From NCBI RefSeq assembly GCF_020736705.1, contig NZ_CP085990.1:3224001-3288000 (forward strand): DNA of 64,000 bases, read 5' to 3'. A program made the position numbers and the translations under genes. This document shows positions 19,728 to 29,327 of this stretch, piece after piece. This DNA comes from Psychrobacter sanguinis. Its GTDB lineage: Bacteria > Pseudomonadota > Gammaproteobacteria > Pseudomonadales > Moraxellaceae. The stretch's first letter is position 1. The number at the start of each line of letters is the position of its first letter. Under the pieces are notes generated by a model. The model was not told the DNA's origin, ran no database searches, and worked only from the letters and a program-made list of their open reading frames with translations.

Positions 19728-22560
19728 AAATATTTTATTATTTTCCTCCTCAATTTCCTTTAGCTCTGTAGTGAGTTGAGCCCACGTTTTTCTCAGAGAC
19801 TCATAATGTTTAGAAATCAACTCATTTTGGTCGGCCAGCTTTAATAAAGGATGTTGATCAAAATCCCACGATATTTCAAATGCATCCCAATCTTTTCTAG
19901 CAATCTCTATCGCCCGATTAACATTTTTCTTGACATTGCTATCTGATACTTCTACCACTGGTACTTTACCAATAGGACCCTCATGAAAGTCAAGAGTAGG
20001 AGATATGGCCAATAGAACCGACTCTACTACTTTTGTATTCATTAGTGCTAATGGTAAATGATAGCTTTTTCCTTCTAAAGGAAAGCATACAGACCCCTTA
20101 GTTTCAAACAAAAACCCTGGGGGGGAGTACCTCATTGAAAGAGCTAAACTACTAATTGTTGACCAAGTAATACCTTCTCTAAAATAGTATTTAGGATTAC
20201 GTATTACCGACCCTGAAAAGCTTTTCATTTCGCTGCCATTACTCTTCCAATTAACCACAATTGTATTGTTACCAAACCATTTCCTATAACGTCCACCTTT
20301 ATTGCACGGAAACCATTTTCGAGTCGACTTTAGTGCTTGTTCTCTGCTATATGAGTATAATTCGGAGTCATCAATTGATACTTCATACCACTGACGAAGA
20401 AAGCGATCATTTTTACCTGTTGCAAATCCTTGACGAGGAATAGCATACTCCTGCATTGGTATGCCTTTACTAAACACTTCTAAAAACTTATCAGTCAACC
20501 AATAAGCTATAGGATGCCCCGGCACTCTTTTGAAGTTATCAATACTTGAAATTGATAAAAGCTCATTTTCTACGGGAAATTCTAATGGGACATTATTGAT
20601 ATCTGTTTCGAAATAACGTACGGCTGAAAAATTAGCATTGTAGTGACTAAGATGAATGCCTGTAACTATAAAGGCTGACGTACCAAAATTAATTCCAAGA
20701 GGCGTTCGTCCTTTACCACTATATGGCATATGAACTAAATCAATAATGGTATTTTGCTCTACAATCCTCGTTCTAAGACGCTCATAAGAGGATAAGAACA
20801 TCCAGCTTTCCATAACAATCATAGCAATAGAGCCGGTCTGCTTTATTAGCGATATCCCCAGTTCCATAAACATAGCAAAAAGATCAGACTTACTATCAGG
20901 AAACTCTCGTTTAGCAAAATCTTTAAGGGCTTTATTCATCCCTTTACTTCCCATATACGGGGGGTTAGCTACAACGGCATCGTATCGGCTGGACAAGATC
21001 AGCGCCTGATGCACTACATCGATAACCTCATTCACCGCAGCACGCTGTATTGAGTCTCCCTGCTCTGCAAGCTTACGCAAACTCTCATACAGCTCTTTTA
21101 GCGCTTCATTTTCTGCTGCTGGCACCTCAATTAACGAACCAAATGTCTTGCCCTGCTTAAAACGTTCGATATTACGCTGTAGCAGCTGATAGCGGTTGTC
21201 AGCTTCAAATGAACTTAAGTCCAGATCACCACCAAACATGTCTTGCACTTGGCCACTGCCGAACTCACCTGATAGGTTTAAGTCTTGCCACAGCTTTGGC
21301 AAATCTAGATGGCCGGTCTCTTGCAATGACAGCACGTTTAGCTGAACGTCTCGGCTAAAGATACGTCTATCGTCTTGACGCGCCATCATCATCAGTGAAA
21401 ATCCGGATAGCTGGGCGGCCCTGTCATCAATATCTAAACCATATATATTGTTCTCTAGGATAAGCTTAGGGATATCTCTTGAGCGATAGCCACGCTCTTC
21501 ATAGATGGCTTTAAGAACGTTATAAGCTTCAATGAGGATATGTCCTGACCCACTTGCAGGGTCGAGTACCTTGATACTCTCTGGATCTATTGAATCTGGG
21601 GTAATGGCTTTTAAGTGTTCATTGACCTCGTCTGTCTGCTCAGCAGGCTCAATGTAGTATTCCATCTCCTCTTTGATGGGTGAATCAGGATAGGTCTGTA
21701 GCCAGTGACGACCCACTGAGTTTTGTACGAGGTATTTAACAATCCAATTGGGGGTGAATAGCTGAGTCGCTGCTGGAATATCTTCGCTTTTAACGACTTT
21801 ACCGATAACCTCGTCTTTTTTATCTGAGATATAGAACTGATAAAGCCAGCCTATTACCTCTACCTGTTGCCAGTCTTCTTCTGGAATACTATCCACAAGA
21901 CCACGAAGTATAGAGTCGGTACGGGTAAGATTGTCTGGTAATAGCAGCTCTGTTTCGTCATTAAGAGATTCAAATAAAAACGGCATGGCTTCATGCAACT
22001 TGTGACACTGGCCCAGTAGCAGTTCACGGTACAACTCTTCGTTTTTATCACCCGCGAGCATTAAGTCAATGATGTGATCTCGATCTAGTCCAAGCTCTTC
22101 TGCAGCATCTTGGGCGTGATCTAATATTTCAAATCGTGCGTCACCACTTGGATGAGACAATACTCGAAAACCGTGACCTAGATAGCCGTGTATTTCCATA
22201 TAGCGAATGGCACATAGACGGTTAAACCAAGTATAGGCTACTTGCTCAACCAACTGTGCATAGCCTAACTGTTCGCTTTTTTGAACCAAACGCTGCCTGG
22301 CTGAGGCAAGCTTGCTATCAAAGTTGTTATCACCGATTTGTAACACTGAACCTTGGACCAACGCATCAATAACTTGCAGCTCGCCTTTCTTATTCGCGCT
22401 GATACCAAAGGTGTTCAATCGTTTGGCAACGGCATCCATAAATGCCACACGTGCTCTAGGGGCATAGTTCTTGATGTTACTGGTTTCCATGATTCTCTTC
22501 TTTTATTTGGTTCAATTGGTTTTATTTGTATAGAGGGGTTTGATTATAGAGCTTAAAAGT

Positions 22561-24306
22561 TTATTTAGAGCTCAATGCCATTCTTATACGTGCTAATAAA
22601 GTTTCATGTCTTTGATTATAAAAGCTCATGAAGTCCTGTAAGTCTTCTGGAAGGCTAGAGATCGCTTGTGACTGTAAATGTGATTTTCTGGCTTCTGAAT
22701 TTGGCCACTGTTGCAAATACCAGTCATGTGGCATTTTTTGTCTTTTTTGGTTATTAACTGAGCCTTCAAGTAGTTGTAGATTAGGCAACCTATTAGACGC
22801 CTCAATCATTTGATCCTGTAACTCTTCAGATACTCCTGCTTTAGTAAGTTTATTCTTAGTAAACAGCCCTTTGGGATAAATGTGATCAACATGAAAGTGA
22901 TGTGAGAAGTCAAATCCCGGAAATATCAATGTTAGTAGAGCGAATGTTCTAGGATTGTTATAACCAAGCTCAGCCAGCTCAGCTATCTCTTCATCATCGA
23001 AGCGTAATGATTTACCTCTTTGCTGCATAGTAGATTCAATTTTATCAACCGGAAATTTATCACTTCCAAATTGCTGGATATCTGCACGAAGTAAGGTTAG
23101 AAGCGTATCCAACCCACTTCCCCAAATCCCTGAGGCTTTAAGCATAGAACGTACTAACCAGTGACGGATACGCTCTCTATCTTCAGCATGCTCTACACGG
23201 GACAAATAAGACAAATCTAACTTACGATGGTATAAATAATAGGCTAAGGGTAGTACTGCACTATTGGCTCTTAAATTTTGTGCATTAAATCCATAGCTTG
23301 CCAGTAGCTGCATTGACAATATCAGTGCTTCTTTTATTGAATGCCAGTTCGCTTCCAAGATAGCCATATTTTCTTTATTGAAATTCTCTACTTTAAAGCC
23401 AACACTACCAATATCAGAAAGCATAAGACCTGCTTTCAATACCAAGTCCTTGGAGATATTAAAGCCATCCCCTACTCTATTCATCTCATCAACTAAGCTA
23501 TGAATCTCTTCTCGAGCATCTAAATCATCCCATTGAGCCACAGCAATTGATAATAAAAGGTCTGAGTAAGAAAGCGTGGTGCCACCACTATTCATTCTAA
23601 TGAAAATATTAAGCACTTTTTCTAAGCTTTGATCACTTTCTTCATAGTAAGCAATCTTATCTTTGAAATGGATAGTACGGTAAAGCTCACGCAAAGCCTT
23701 TCTAGCCTCTCTCTTTTGATCAGCATTTAATACCTCACTATCTTGTACCTCATCTACAAGATCATCTTCATCTTCATTCATAATTCTAGCAACTTTGAAC
23801 CAATACTCAGAATCTGAAACGTTACTGCTTCTATCTTCAGTAAGAAACTCAAACTGATATTTAGATCCTGTTTCTAAATTAGGCTCACCTAATAAGTTCA
23901 AATATAGATACCGCACTGGAAAGGCATCATCATTGCTCCACCATTTACCATTTAATTTCCAGGCAAATGAACCTCGCAAACCTATATTTAGTGCAGTAAT
24001 CCTTTGTTGACCATCTAATACCGCTGTAAACTCTCTATTAGGTAGTTTAGAAACATTTTCACAATGATAATTATCACGCTCATGATAGTGTTGCATAAAC
24101 TGATAAAATTGATATTTTTCACGATTTTCAGGCTTTATTTTCCAAAACAGGAAAGTACCAAAGGGATAATCTTGTAATAGACTATCGAAAAGCCTACATA
24201 TTTGCTCTGGCTTCCACACAAACTCTCGCTGTATAGCAGGTAGCAGATACTGCTGTTCTGCTACCTTGTCCAATAAGTCTTTAATTGTTCCGCCTGCTTG
24301 ATACAT
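22561..24306 (-). CDS. BrxU-like DUF262/HNH (GmrSD-type) modification-dependent nuclease in BREX operon
   Basis: 581-aa protein with an N-terminal DUF262 domain (AIQREFVW at 24-31; DGQQRITAL at 98-106, the ParB-like nucleotide-binding motif) and a C-terminal HNH/DUF1524 domain (DHIYPKGLF at 474-482, NRLPNLQLLEGSVNNQKR). This is the layout of single-chain GmrSD type IV restriction enzymes, which cut DNA carrying modified cytosines. BrxU, of the same family, is encoded in some type I BREX operons and complements them against phages with modified DNA. Here it sits between brxC (41 bases before) and pglX1 (70 bases after), clearly inside the operon. Intact; substrate range inferred. Confidence 0.88.
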   Translation of the reverse strand: MYQAGGTIKDLLDKVAEQQYLLPAIQREFVWKPEQICRLFDSLLQDYPFGTFLFWKIKPENREKYQFYQFMQHYHERDNYHCENVSKLPNREFTAVLDGQQRITALNIGLRGSFAWKLNGKWWSNDDAFPVRYLYLNLLGEPNLETGSKYQFEFLTEDRSSNVSDSEYWFKVARIMNEDEDDLVDEVQDSEVLNADQKREARKALRELYRTIHFKDKIAYYEESDQSLEKVLNIFIRMNSGGTTLSYSDLLLSIAVAQWDDLDAREEIHSLVDEMNRVGDGFNISKDLVLKAGLMLSDIGSVGFKVENFNKENMAILEANWHSIKEALILSMQLLASYGFNAQNLRANSAVLPLAYYLYHRKLDLSYLSRVEHAEDRERIRHWLVRSMLKASGIWGSGLDTLLTLLRADIQQFGSDKFPVDKIESTMQQRGKSLRFDDEEIAELAELGYNNPRTFALLTLIFPGFDFSHHFHVDHIYPKGLFTKNKLTKAGVSEELQDQMIEASNRLPNLQLLEGSVNNQKRQKMPHDWYLQQWPNSEARKSHLQSQAISSLPEDLQDFMSFYNQRHETLLARIRMALSSK

Positions 24307-24347
24307 GCCATAACCCTTCGTAAATTCAGATTAGATAAAGTTATCTA

Positions 24348-27300
24348 CTATTTAATAATAACTCTGTCGCCGTTGACCACAGATTTCATTAGTGCGTCTC
24401 TTAATACAGATAGATATTCCTCTACATCTTCTTCTTTCTCAATTACACCATTAGGTATAGCAGACTTCATCAAATGACTTGGGCTAATAGTCACTGTTTT
24501 TCTTAAAGGAGCGGTAATAGAGGTAGGTTCAATATGATTAGTCCCTATATCCGTAGAGTCGACATTTCCAGTAGCAGCATCAGCTTGGCTATTCTGTTCT
24601 TCGATATACTCATTAATGACATCATATGCTTGATACTCTAAATCAACAGAGTCTGCTTCTTCGCTCTTTATTTGATGGATAGAGTCTGTCTGCTTTATTC
24701 TTTCAATGCATTGTCTTATTGGATATAGAGCTTTATTTTTAACCTCAGAAGGTGCTGAAGCTTGATCTAACGCTCTTTGAATATTGTCAACTTTTGAGTC
24801 AACACTCTTAAGCGCTTGTTCTTTTCTTTGCTCAATCAGCTCACTATTGATACCTTCAATATTCTCAATCAAAGGCTTAATATGGCGAACCTTGCCATAG
24901 GGTTCTGCCATAGCATAGATGCTCTCTAGCTCCTCAATGGCTTTTTTTGCTTCGGGATGCTCTACTAATACAGACCTATTTGCCTTAAAGCGTTGATTCA
25001 ATGCCAAATCCAATTGACGCCATGTATCAACTTGACCGTCATAGAAGTCTTCGAGGTCTTCAAAATCCTCTGCGAAGTCCATTAGAGGCTCTTGATCTTC
25101 AATAAAACGACTGATCAGTGAGTAACTATTACCTTGTTCTAATATGCCCGAAATTAAAACAATGCCTCTTTCTATGTCTTTTTTGCCAGGAAACTGACCG
25201 CTTTGAGCCACACTCTGATATTTCTTAAGCTTTTCACACCAAGCATTTAGTTCAGTAGTTATCAAAGAGTAGAGTTCTTTTTCTTCAGATCCCGTAAAAG
25301 TTTTACCAAACAAGTCTTTAACTAAGGTCGCTGCTTTTCTTAGTTGGTGCTCGCCATGACTTCTTACTTTATTAACCCTTACTTCAGCCCGCTTTCTAAC
25401 ACTTGTAAAAGCATCATAAGCTTTTTTAAGTGGTAGATTCGTACCATTGGAAGTCAAGGAGATTTTGCCAGCCAGCCCCAATCTTGCCACAAGAAGTAAA
25501 ATGTCATTATCTGGCCATCCGTAAGGACGCTTACTAAAATGAGTCACGATATCACGTAAGGTGACAGGAATATTACGCTCGAAGTTTAGCGATATATACT
25601 GCTCAACCTCTAGTAAAGCTGAAGGGTTATTCTCTTCTGTCTGAAGATCAAGACCAATCTGAGCCAAATCATCTGCTGTCAGAACCGCATTAATCTCTCT
25701 TAATACGTCACCATCTGAAGCTTTCAACATATTCAGCTTTCCAAACGTATTCTCAATAACGTACTTATAAGCTTCCTCTAAAATAGCTGCTGGAGAAGAC
25801 GACTTCTTAGGTATTTGAGCACCTATGGCGTACACATCTGCCTCAGAAAGCAAAGACTCAAACTCAGTGATAAAACGCTTTTCTCGCTCAATGTTTTCCA
25901 TTTGCTTTTCTCTTAGCAAATGCTCTTGCTCACGTCTTTGACCTGAATTCTGCTTTAGAAATCTATCAGTCTTCACATAAGTAGTTAAGTCGTCCCATAG
26001 TCGTTTATCTTCTCCTAACTTAACCAATACGCTACCATTATCCTTAAGACTATATTCTTTACAGTAATGATCGGTTGAGAAGTTATTGTAGTCAGTATCT
26101 AAAGGGGATATCACTTGCAAAACCAAGTCTTCAAGCTGAGTTCCATCTTTAGGGTGCCCATTACAAAAACGACTGATTGCAAAATCCTGTTTATTCACCG
26201 GATAACGATAGGCCTTATTACCTTTAAGGATATTATCAAAAATAATAGAAGATAATTTATTTGAAACCTCAGAAATCTCATAGTCAGTATGACGAATCTC
26301 ATTCTCAATTTCTTTTTCTTCATTTGTTAAGAATATAAATTCATCACCATTTCTAGCGATTAAAAGCTGCCTTTCTAGACGACCAAGACTTTCCTCAATA
26401 TCTTTACGTAACGCTATTCTATCCTCATCTATCGTACTAATAGATAAGGTAACCAAGTTATCCAAAGTACTTTTTACAATATCTACATAGCGTATTAAAA
26501 ATAACGTTTTTAGAATTTTTCCATCGAACTCAGAGAGTGAGTCTAGCTCTAAAGCCTGGTCAATAGTTCTCTTTACAGCTGGTTCCAGAAAGCTTTCAAT
26601 CGCCGCATAGAAACTATGAAAAGGCACTAATACATTAAGCTCTTTGTCCTTAATTTGCTTAGCTGCATTCTGGAAAGCATCTAGTAATGAGCGCTCACCC
26701 ATCGCAAGGTGTTTACCTGTAGCACCTTTGGTTCTAATAGATTCGAAAACTTTTTGTACAAGTATGTAGTGATAAGGAATAAACGGATAGTTATCTACAA
26801 AGCTCTTACTATCGGTATAGCCTTTTAACTCTGCTGTTGTGGTTTTATCAAAAGACAGTTGGTTTCTAAGTATGTCGCCCTTTTCAGCAAAGATTTCATT
26901 TAGTCTAGCCTCAGCACTGTCCGTTTTAGACAGCAATCTTTTTTGAATAACCTCTGAGGTATTACTACTAGACAATGCTAAGCGCGTCTTGAATCGACCT
27001 TGAATTTTTGAAAAATCTTGGCTTTCACCCTTGTTCATACTCCCAATAGCGGCGTCAATATCTGCCTGAGAGGTAACAACAACCCATGCCCTTCCATTAC
27101 AGTAAGTACCTAAGTTCTCAGTAATGGTCTGAAGCTTGAGCATCATCTGAGTATTTCGACCAATAAACTGCCCTACCTCATCGACCAAGAAAAGAATATT
27201 TTTATCTTCTTCAGAATCTAAATAGTCTTTTACCCACTTACAAAAGTTTTGAATATCTAATGGAAAGTTCTCCTCTACATTTTCAATCATTTGCGTAGCA

Positions 27301-27980
27301 GAGCTTAAGGACTGCTTAGTAGCAAAACTTAGGGCTTCAGCTATTTCATCTCTATAAAAGTCATAAGCATCACGCTCATCTTCCCATACAGACCCTGATA
27401 ATTCGGCGAACTTTTCTTTAAATGCCTCATATTCACCACGCTCATCAAGTTGTCTCTCTAAGTGCGCAATATGAGGAAAATCAGCACAATAACCTAGTCG
27501 CTCATTAAAAACTTTCAAAAAGACTTTTAGGATGGCATTTTCACGATCTTCAGTATTAGCTCGAGAGTCAATATTAAATAAAATAACATCGGTATTTTTT
27601 TCACCTGCGCTTTGAATATTAGCCCAAAGCATATTATCGTTGATTTTATTTTCAAAAAAATCAACCGCTCTACGATGCTGACCATCTTTTTCAACAACGT
27701 TATTTTCTAATAAGTACGAAAGTATTTTTAAAAAGTGGGATTTACCTGAACCAAAGAAACCCGAGATCCAAACCCCGTTATCTCCAGAGCTAGCAACACC
27801 TTGCGATGTACCTGATGGGGAATAAACATCAAAGAAATCATTAAAGTGCTTATGTAGTTCGCGAGTTACTACATATTCGTCTAGTTCAACAAATATCTGT
27901 TCACTATCTCTTTCCTCTGCTTTAACAACACCGTTAATATTCCGAGTTAACTTCTTAGAAAAAATACTTTCAATATTCAT
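24348..27980 (-). CDS. brxC: BREX P-loop ATPase BrxC
   Basis: 1210-aa core BREX ATPase (DUF6079/BrxC family). Walker A GFFGSGKSHFLKIL is at 74-87 and Walker B-like NILFLVDEVGQF at about 258-269. A long helical region follows, with strong coiled-coil character around residues 690-720 (NSGQRREQEHLLREKQMEN). In studied BREX it is needed for both defence and methylation. The ATG at 27980 has a GAGAGGG ribosome-binding site and follows brxB by 28 bases. The length is normal for type I and the frame is intact. Confidence 0.95.
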   Translation of the reverse strand: MNIESIFSKKLTRNINGVVKAEERDSEQIFVELDEYVVTRELHKHFNDFFDVYSPSGTSQGVASSGDNGVWISGFFGSGKSHFLKILSYLLENNVVEKDGQHRRAVDFFENKINDNMLWANIQSAGEKNTDVILFNIDSRANTEDRENAILKVFLKVFNERLGYCADFPHIAHLERQLDERGEYEAFKEKFAELSGSVWEDERDAYDFYRDEIAEALSFATKQSLSSATQMIENVEENFPLDIQNFCKWVKDYLDSEEDKNILFLVDEVGQFIGRNTQMMLKLQTITENLGTYCNGRAWVVVTSQADIDAAIGSMNKGESQDFSKIQGRFKTRLALSSSNTSEVIQKRLLSKTDSAEARLNEIFAEKGDILRNQLSFDKTTTAELKGYTDSKSFVDNYPFIPYHYILVQKVFESIRTKGATGKHLAMGERSLLDAFQNAAKQIKDKELNVLVPFHSFYAAIESFLEPAVKRTIDQALELDSLSEFDGKILKTLFLIRYVDIVKSTLDNLVTLSISTIDEDRIALRKDIEESLGRLERQLLIARNGDEFIFLTNEEKEIENEIRHTDYEISEVSNKLSSIIFDNILKGNKAYRYPVNKQDFAISRFCNGHPKDGTQLEDLVLQVISPLDTDYNNFSTDHYCKEYSLKDNGSVLVKLGEDKRLWDDLTTYVKTDRFLKQNSGQRREQEHLLREKQMENIEREKRFITEFESLLSEADVYAIGAQIPKKSSSPAAILEEAYKYVIENTFGKLNMLKASDGDVLREINAVLTADDLAQIGLDLQTEENNPSALLEVEQYISLNFERNIPVTLRDIVTHFSKRPYGWPDNDILLLVARLGLAGKISLTSNGTNLPLKKAYDAFTSVRKRAEVRVNKVRSHGEHQLRKAATLVKDLFGKTFTGSEEKELYSLITTELNAWCEKLKKYQSVAQSGQFPGKKDIERGIVLISGILEQGNSYSLISRFIEDQEPLMDFAEDFEDLEDFYDGQVDTWRQLDLALNQRFKANRSVLVEHPEAKKAIEELESIYAMAEPYGKVRHIKPLIENIEGINSELIEQRKEQALKSVDSKVDNIQRALDQASAPSEVKNKALYPIRQCIERIKQTDSIHQIKSEEADSVDLEYQAYDVINEYIEEQNSQADAATGNVDSTDIGTNHIEPTSITAPLRKTVTISPSHLMKSAIPNGVIEKEEDVEEYLSVLRDALMKSVVNGDRVIIK

Positions 27981-28008
27981 ATTTCCCTCTCAACTTTATA
28001 GCTTATTA

Positions 28009-28599
28009 TTAATATTTACTTTCATTGCCAGACTCAGGAACTAACTTAAAAGCTCGATAGTAGTTTTGCGAATCGATTATTCCAAAAGGATGCAAGTCTG
28101 TACCACTATACTCTCCAGGGTAAAATAAGATCATCGGTGTGCTTCCCATAACATCCTGCAATGCACTCAACAACTCATGACCTCTAACCAATGGCCAAGC
28201 ACTTCCTAGTCCTGATAGAATAAGAAAATCCATTTCTTCAATATCATAGTTACTTGCTATGAACTTCGCTACTTTCTCCTGACTTAAAGGTCCTGAAAGA
28301 GTTTTCTTAATGGCTTCAACACCTACCTTTTTCTCACGCTGGCATGCACGCTCAAATAGACCTCGTTCTTCTAACATCGTGACAAGGACTTGAAATATGT
28401 TTAAATTTTCAAATTTATACCCTCTACTCTGAAGCCTGTTGGTCATTAACTGTAAATGTTCGCGAACCAACAACTCATGCTTAGCAGGGTAGTCAAAAAC
28501 CCAAAAGCCAATCTCATTGCCTAGCCCATCATTCTTTAAAAACTTTGGGCTTTCAATCCTATCAATGATTAAGTCTAAGCGACGCTGTAAAGCTTTCAT
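28009..28599 (-). CDS. brxB: BREX protein BrxB (DUF1788)
   Basis: 196-aa small BREX core protein of the DUF1788 family, unknown biochemical activity. Recognised by order and by blocks such as FLILSGLGSAWPLVRGHELL and PMILFYPGEYSGTDLHPFG. The ATG at 28599 overlaps the brxA stop (ATGA); the GTG at 28608 is less likely. BrxB is required for both host methylation and phage exclusion in the E. coli type I system. Confidence 0.93.
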   Translation of the reverse strand: MKALQRRLDLIIDRIESPKFLKNDGLGNEIGFWVFDYPAKHELLVREHLQLMTNRLQSRGYKFENLNIFQVLVTMLEERGLFERACQREKKVGVEAIKKTLSGPLSQEKVAKFIASNYDIEEMDFLILSGLGSAWPLVRGHELLSALQDVMGSTPMILFYPGEYSGTDLHPFGIIDSQNYYRAFKLVPESGNESKY

Positions 28600-29219
28600 A
28601 GAGTACACTCCATAACTTCGATTAAATCTGCTCTATCTAAGCGTAGCAACCACTCCTTTACTTCTGGCATTAGATACACCGGATAAATCTCTCTTTTTCT
28701 AGCATCACTAAGATATCCACTAAGCACTAATATCTTGATAACATTAGTCCCCAGTTTTTTTATGGTTGATTCAGAGTAATTATTCAGATCAGGATACTTC
28801 AGTGACTGTGTTTCATAGAAATCTTGCCAAGCAGTACTTGGTAGATTAGGCTTATAAGTTCTTTTAGCCTCCGCCAAGCTTAGCCTCATAAAATCCTCTA
28901 CTATTGGAGAGTTAATCATAACTGCAACCAATAAGAGTTGTATGTAAGCTCGCTCCGTAGAAGTAACCAGTGCACTCATAAAGTCCTTACCTAGCCCTTC
29001 AATGCGCGTCCTAATTACACGAACGTAACGGCTAGAGGTTTTTACAGATTTTTTCTGTAGAATGTTTTGGTCTATGACTAAGGCACGCCATTCATCTTCA
29101 GGCAACTGCTTTAGCAGAGTCTCTGCAATAATACGAGTCTCTGCTATTAACAGACTTCCTCCTATTAAGTCGCCTACATAATCTCTAATGTCATGTATAC
29201 CTCTACTTGCATCAATCAT
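28596..29219 (-). CDS. brxA: BREX protein BrxA (DUF1819)
   Basis: 207-aa first gene of the BREX operon, DUF1819 family. BrxA has a NusB-like helical DNA-binding fold in solved structures. Family blocks include GGSLLIAETRIIAETLL near residue 18 and LLVAVMINSPIVEDFM around 112. The operon promoter should lie in the 108-base gap between it and umuC, but I cannot place it convincingly. No BrxR-type WYL regulator gene precedes it; instead umuDC lies upstream on the same strand. Confidence 0.93.
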   Translation of the reverse strand: MIDASRGIHDIRDYVGDLIGGSLLIAETRIIAETLLKQLPEDEWRALVIDQNILQKKSVKTSSRYVRVIRTRIEGLGKDFMSALVTSTERAYIQLLLVAVMINSPIVEDFMRLSLAEAKRTYKPNLPSTAWQDFYETQSLKYPDLNNYSESTIKKLGTNVIKILVLSGYLSDARKREIYPVYLMPEVKEWLLRLDRADLIEVMECTL

Positions 29220-29327
29220 ATCGTTCGCGACCCTCAGTTAATCTAGTAAATTCTGTAATCATATCAATTAGGTGCAATCCTGTCATAAGCATTTAATAAA
29301 ACAACCCATAACTTATGATTAATTAAA

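Larger units (their letters stand above)
15386..22490 (-). pseudogene. pglX: BREX methyltransferase pglX, first copy, broken by IS1 and IS66
   Basis: The gene runs 22490-19728, continues at 18930-18872 after an IS1-family element, and at 16226-15386 after an IS66 element. Removing both elements and one copy of each 8-base target duplication gives exactly 1221 codons (1220 aa) without a stop, one residue longer than the intact neighbour. Motif I DPASGSG (310-316) and NPPY (509-512) are in the first piece. The joined region reads NKIF-IKAYNLENELDQDIDIRNI-TLQFNPLYRYG, matching pglX2. As it stands, the first piece makes a 941-aa protein ending in IS sequence, with methylase core and most of the specificity part but no C-terminus. 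The last 280 codons are separate. Activity is doubtful. Confidence 0.93.

Noticed and set aside
29220..29327. BREX promoter upstream of brxA
   Set aside because: A TTGCAC is visible but no -10 box at a suitable distance; not firm enough to annotate.
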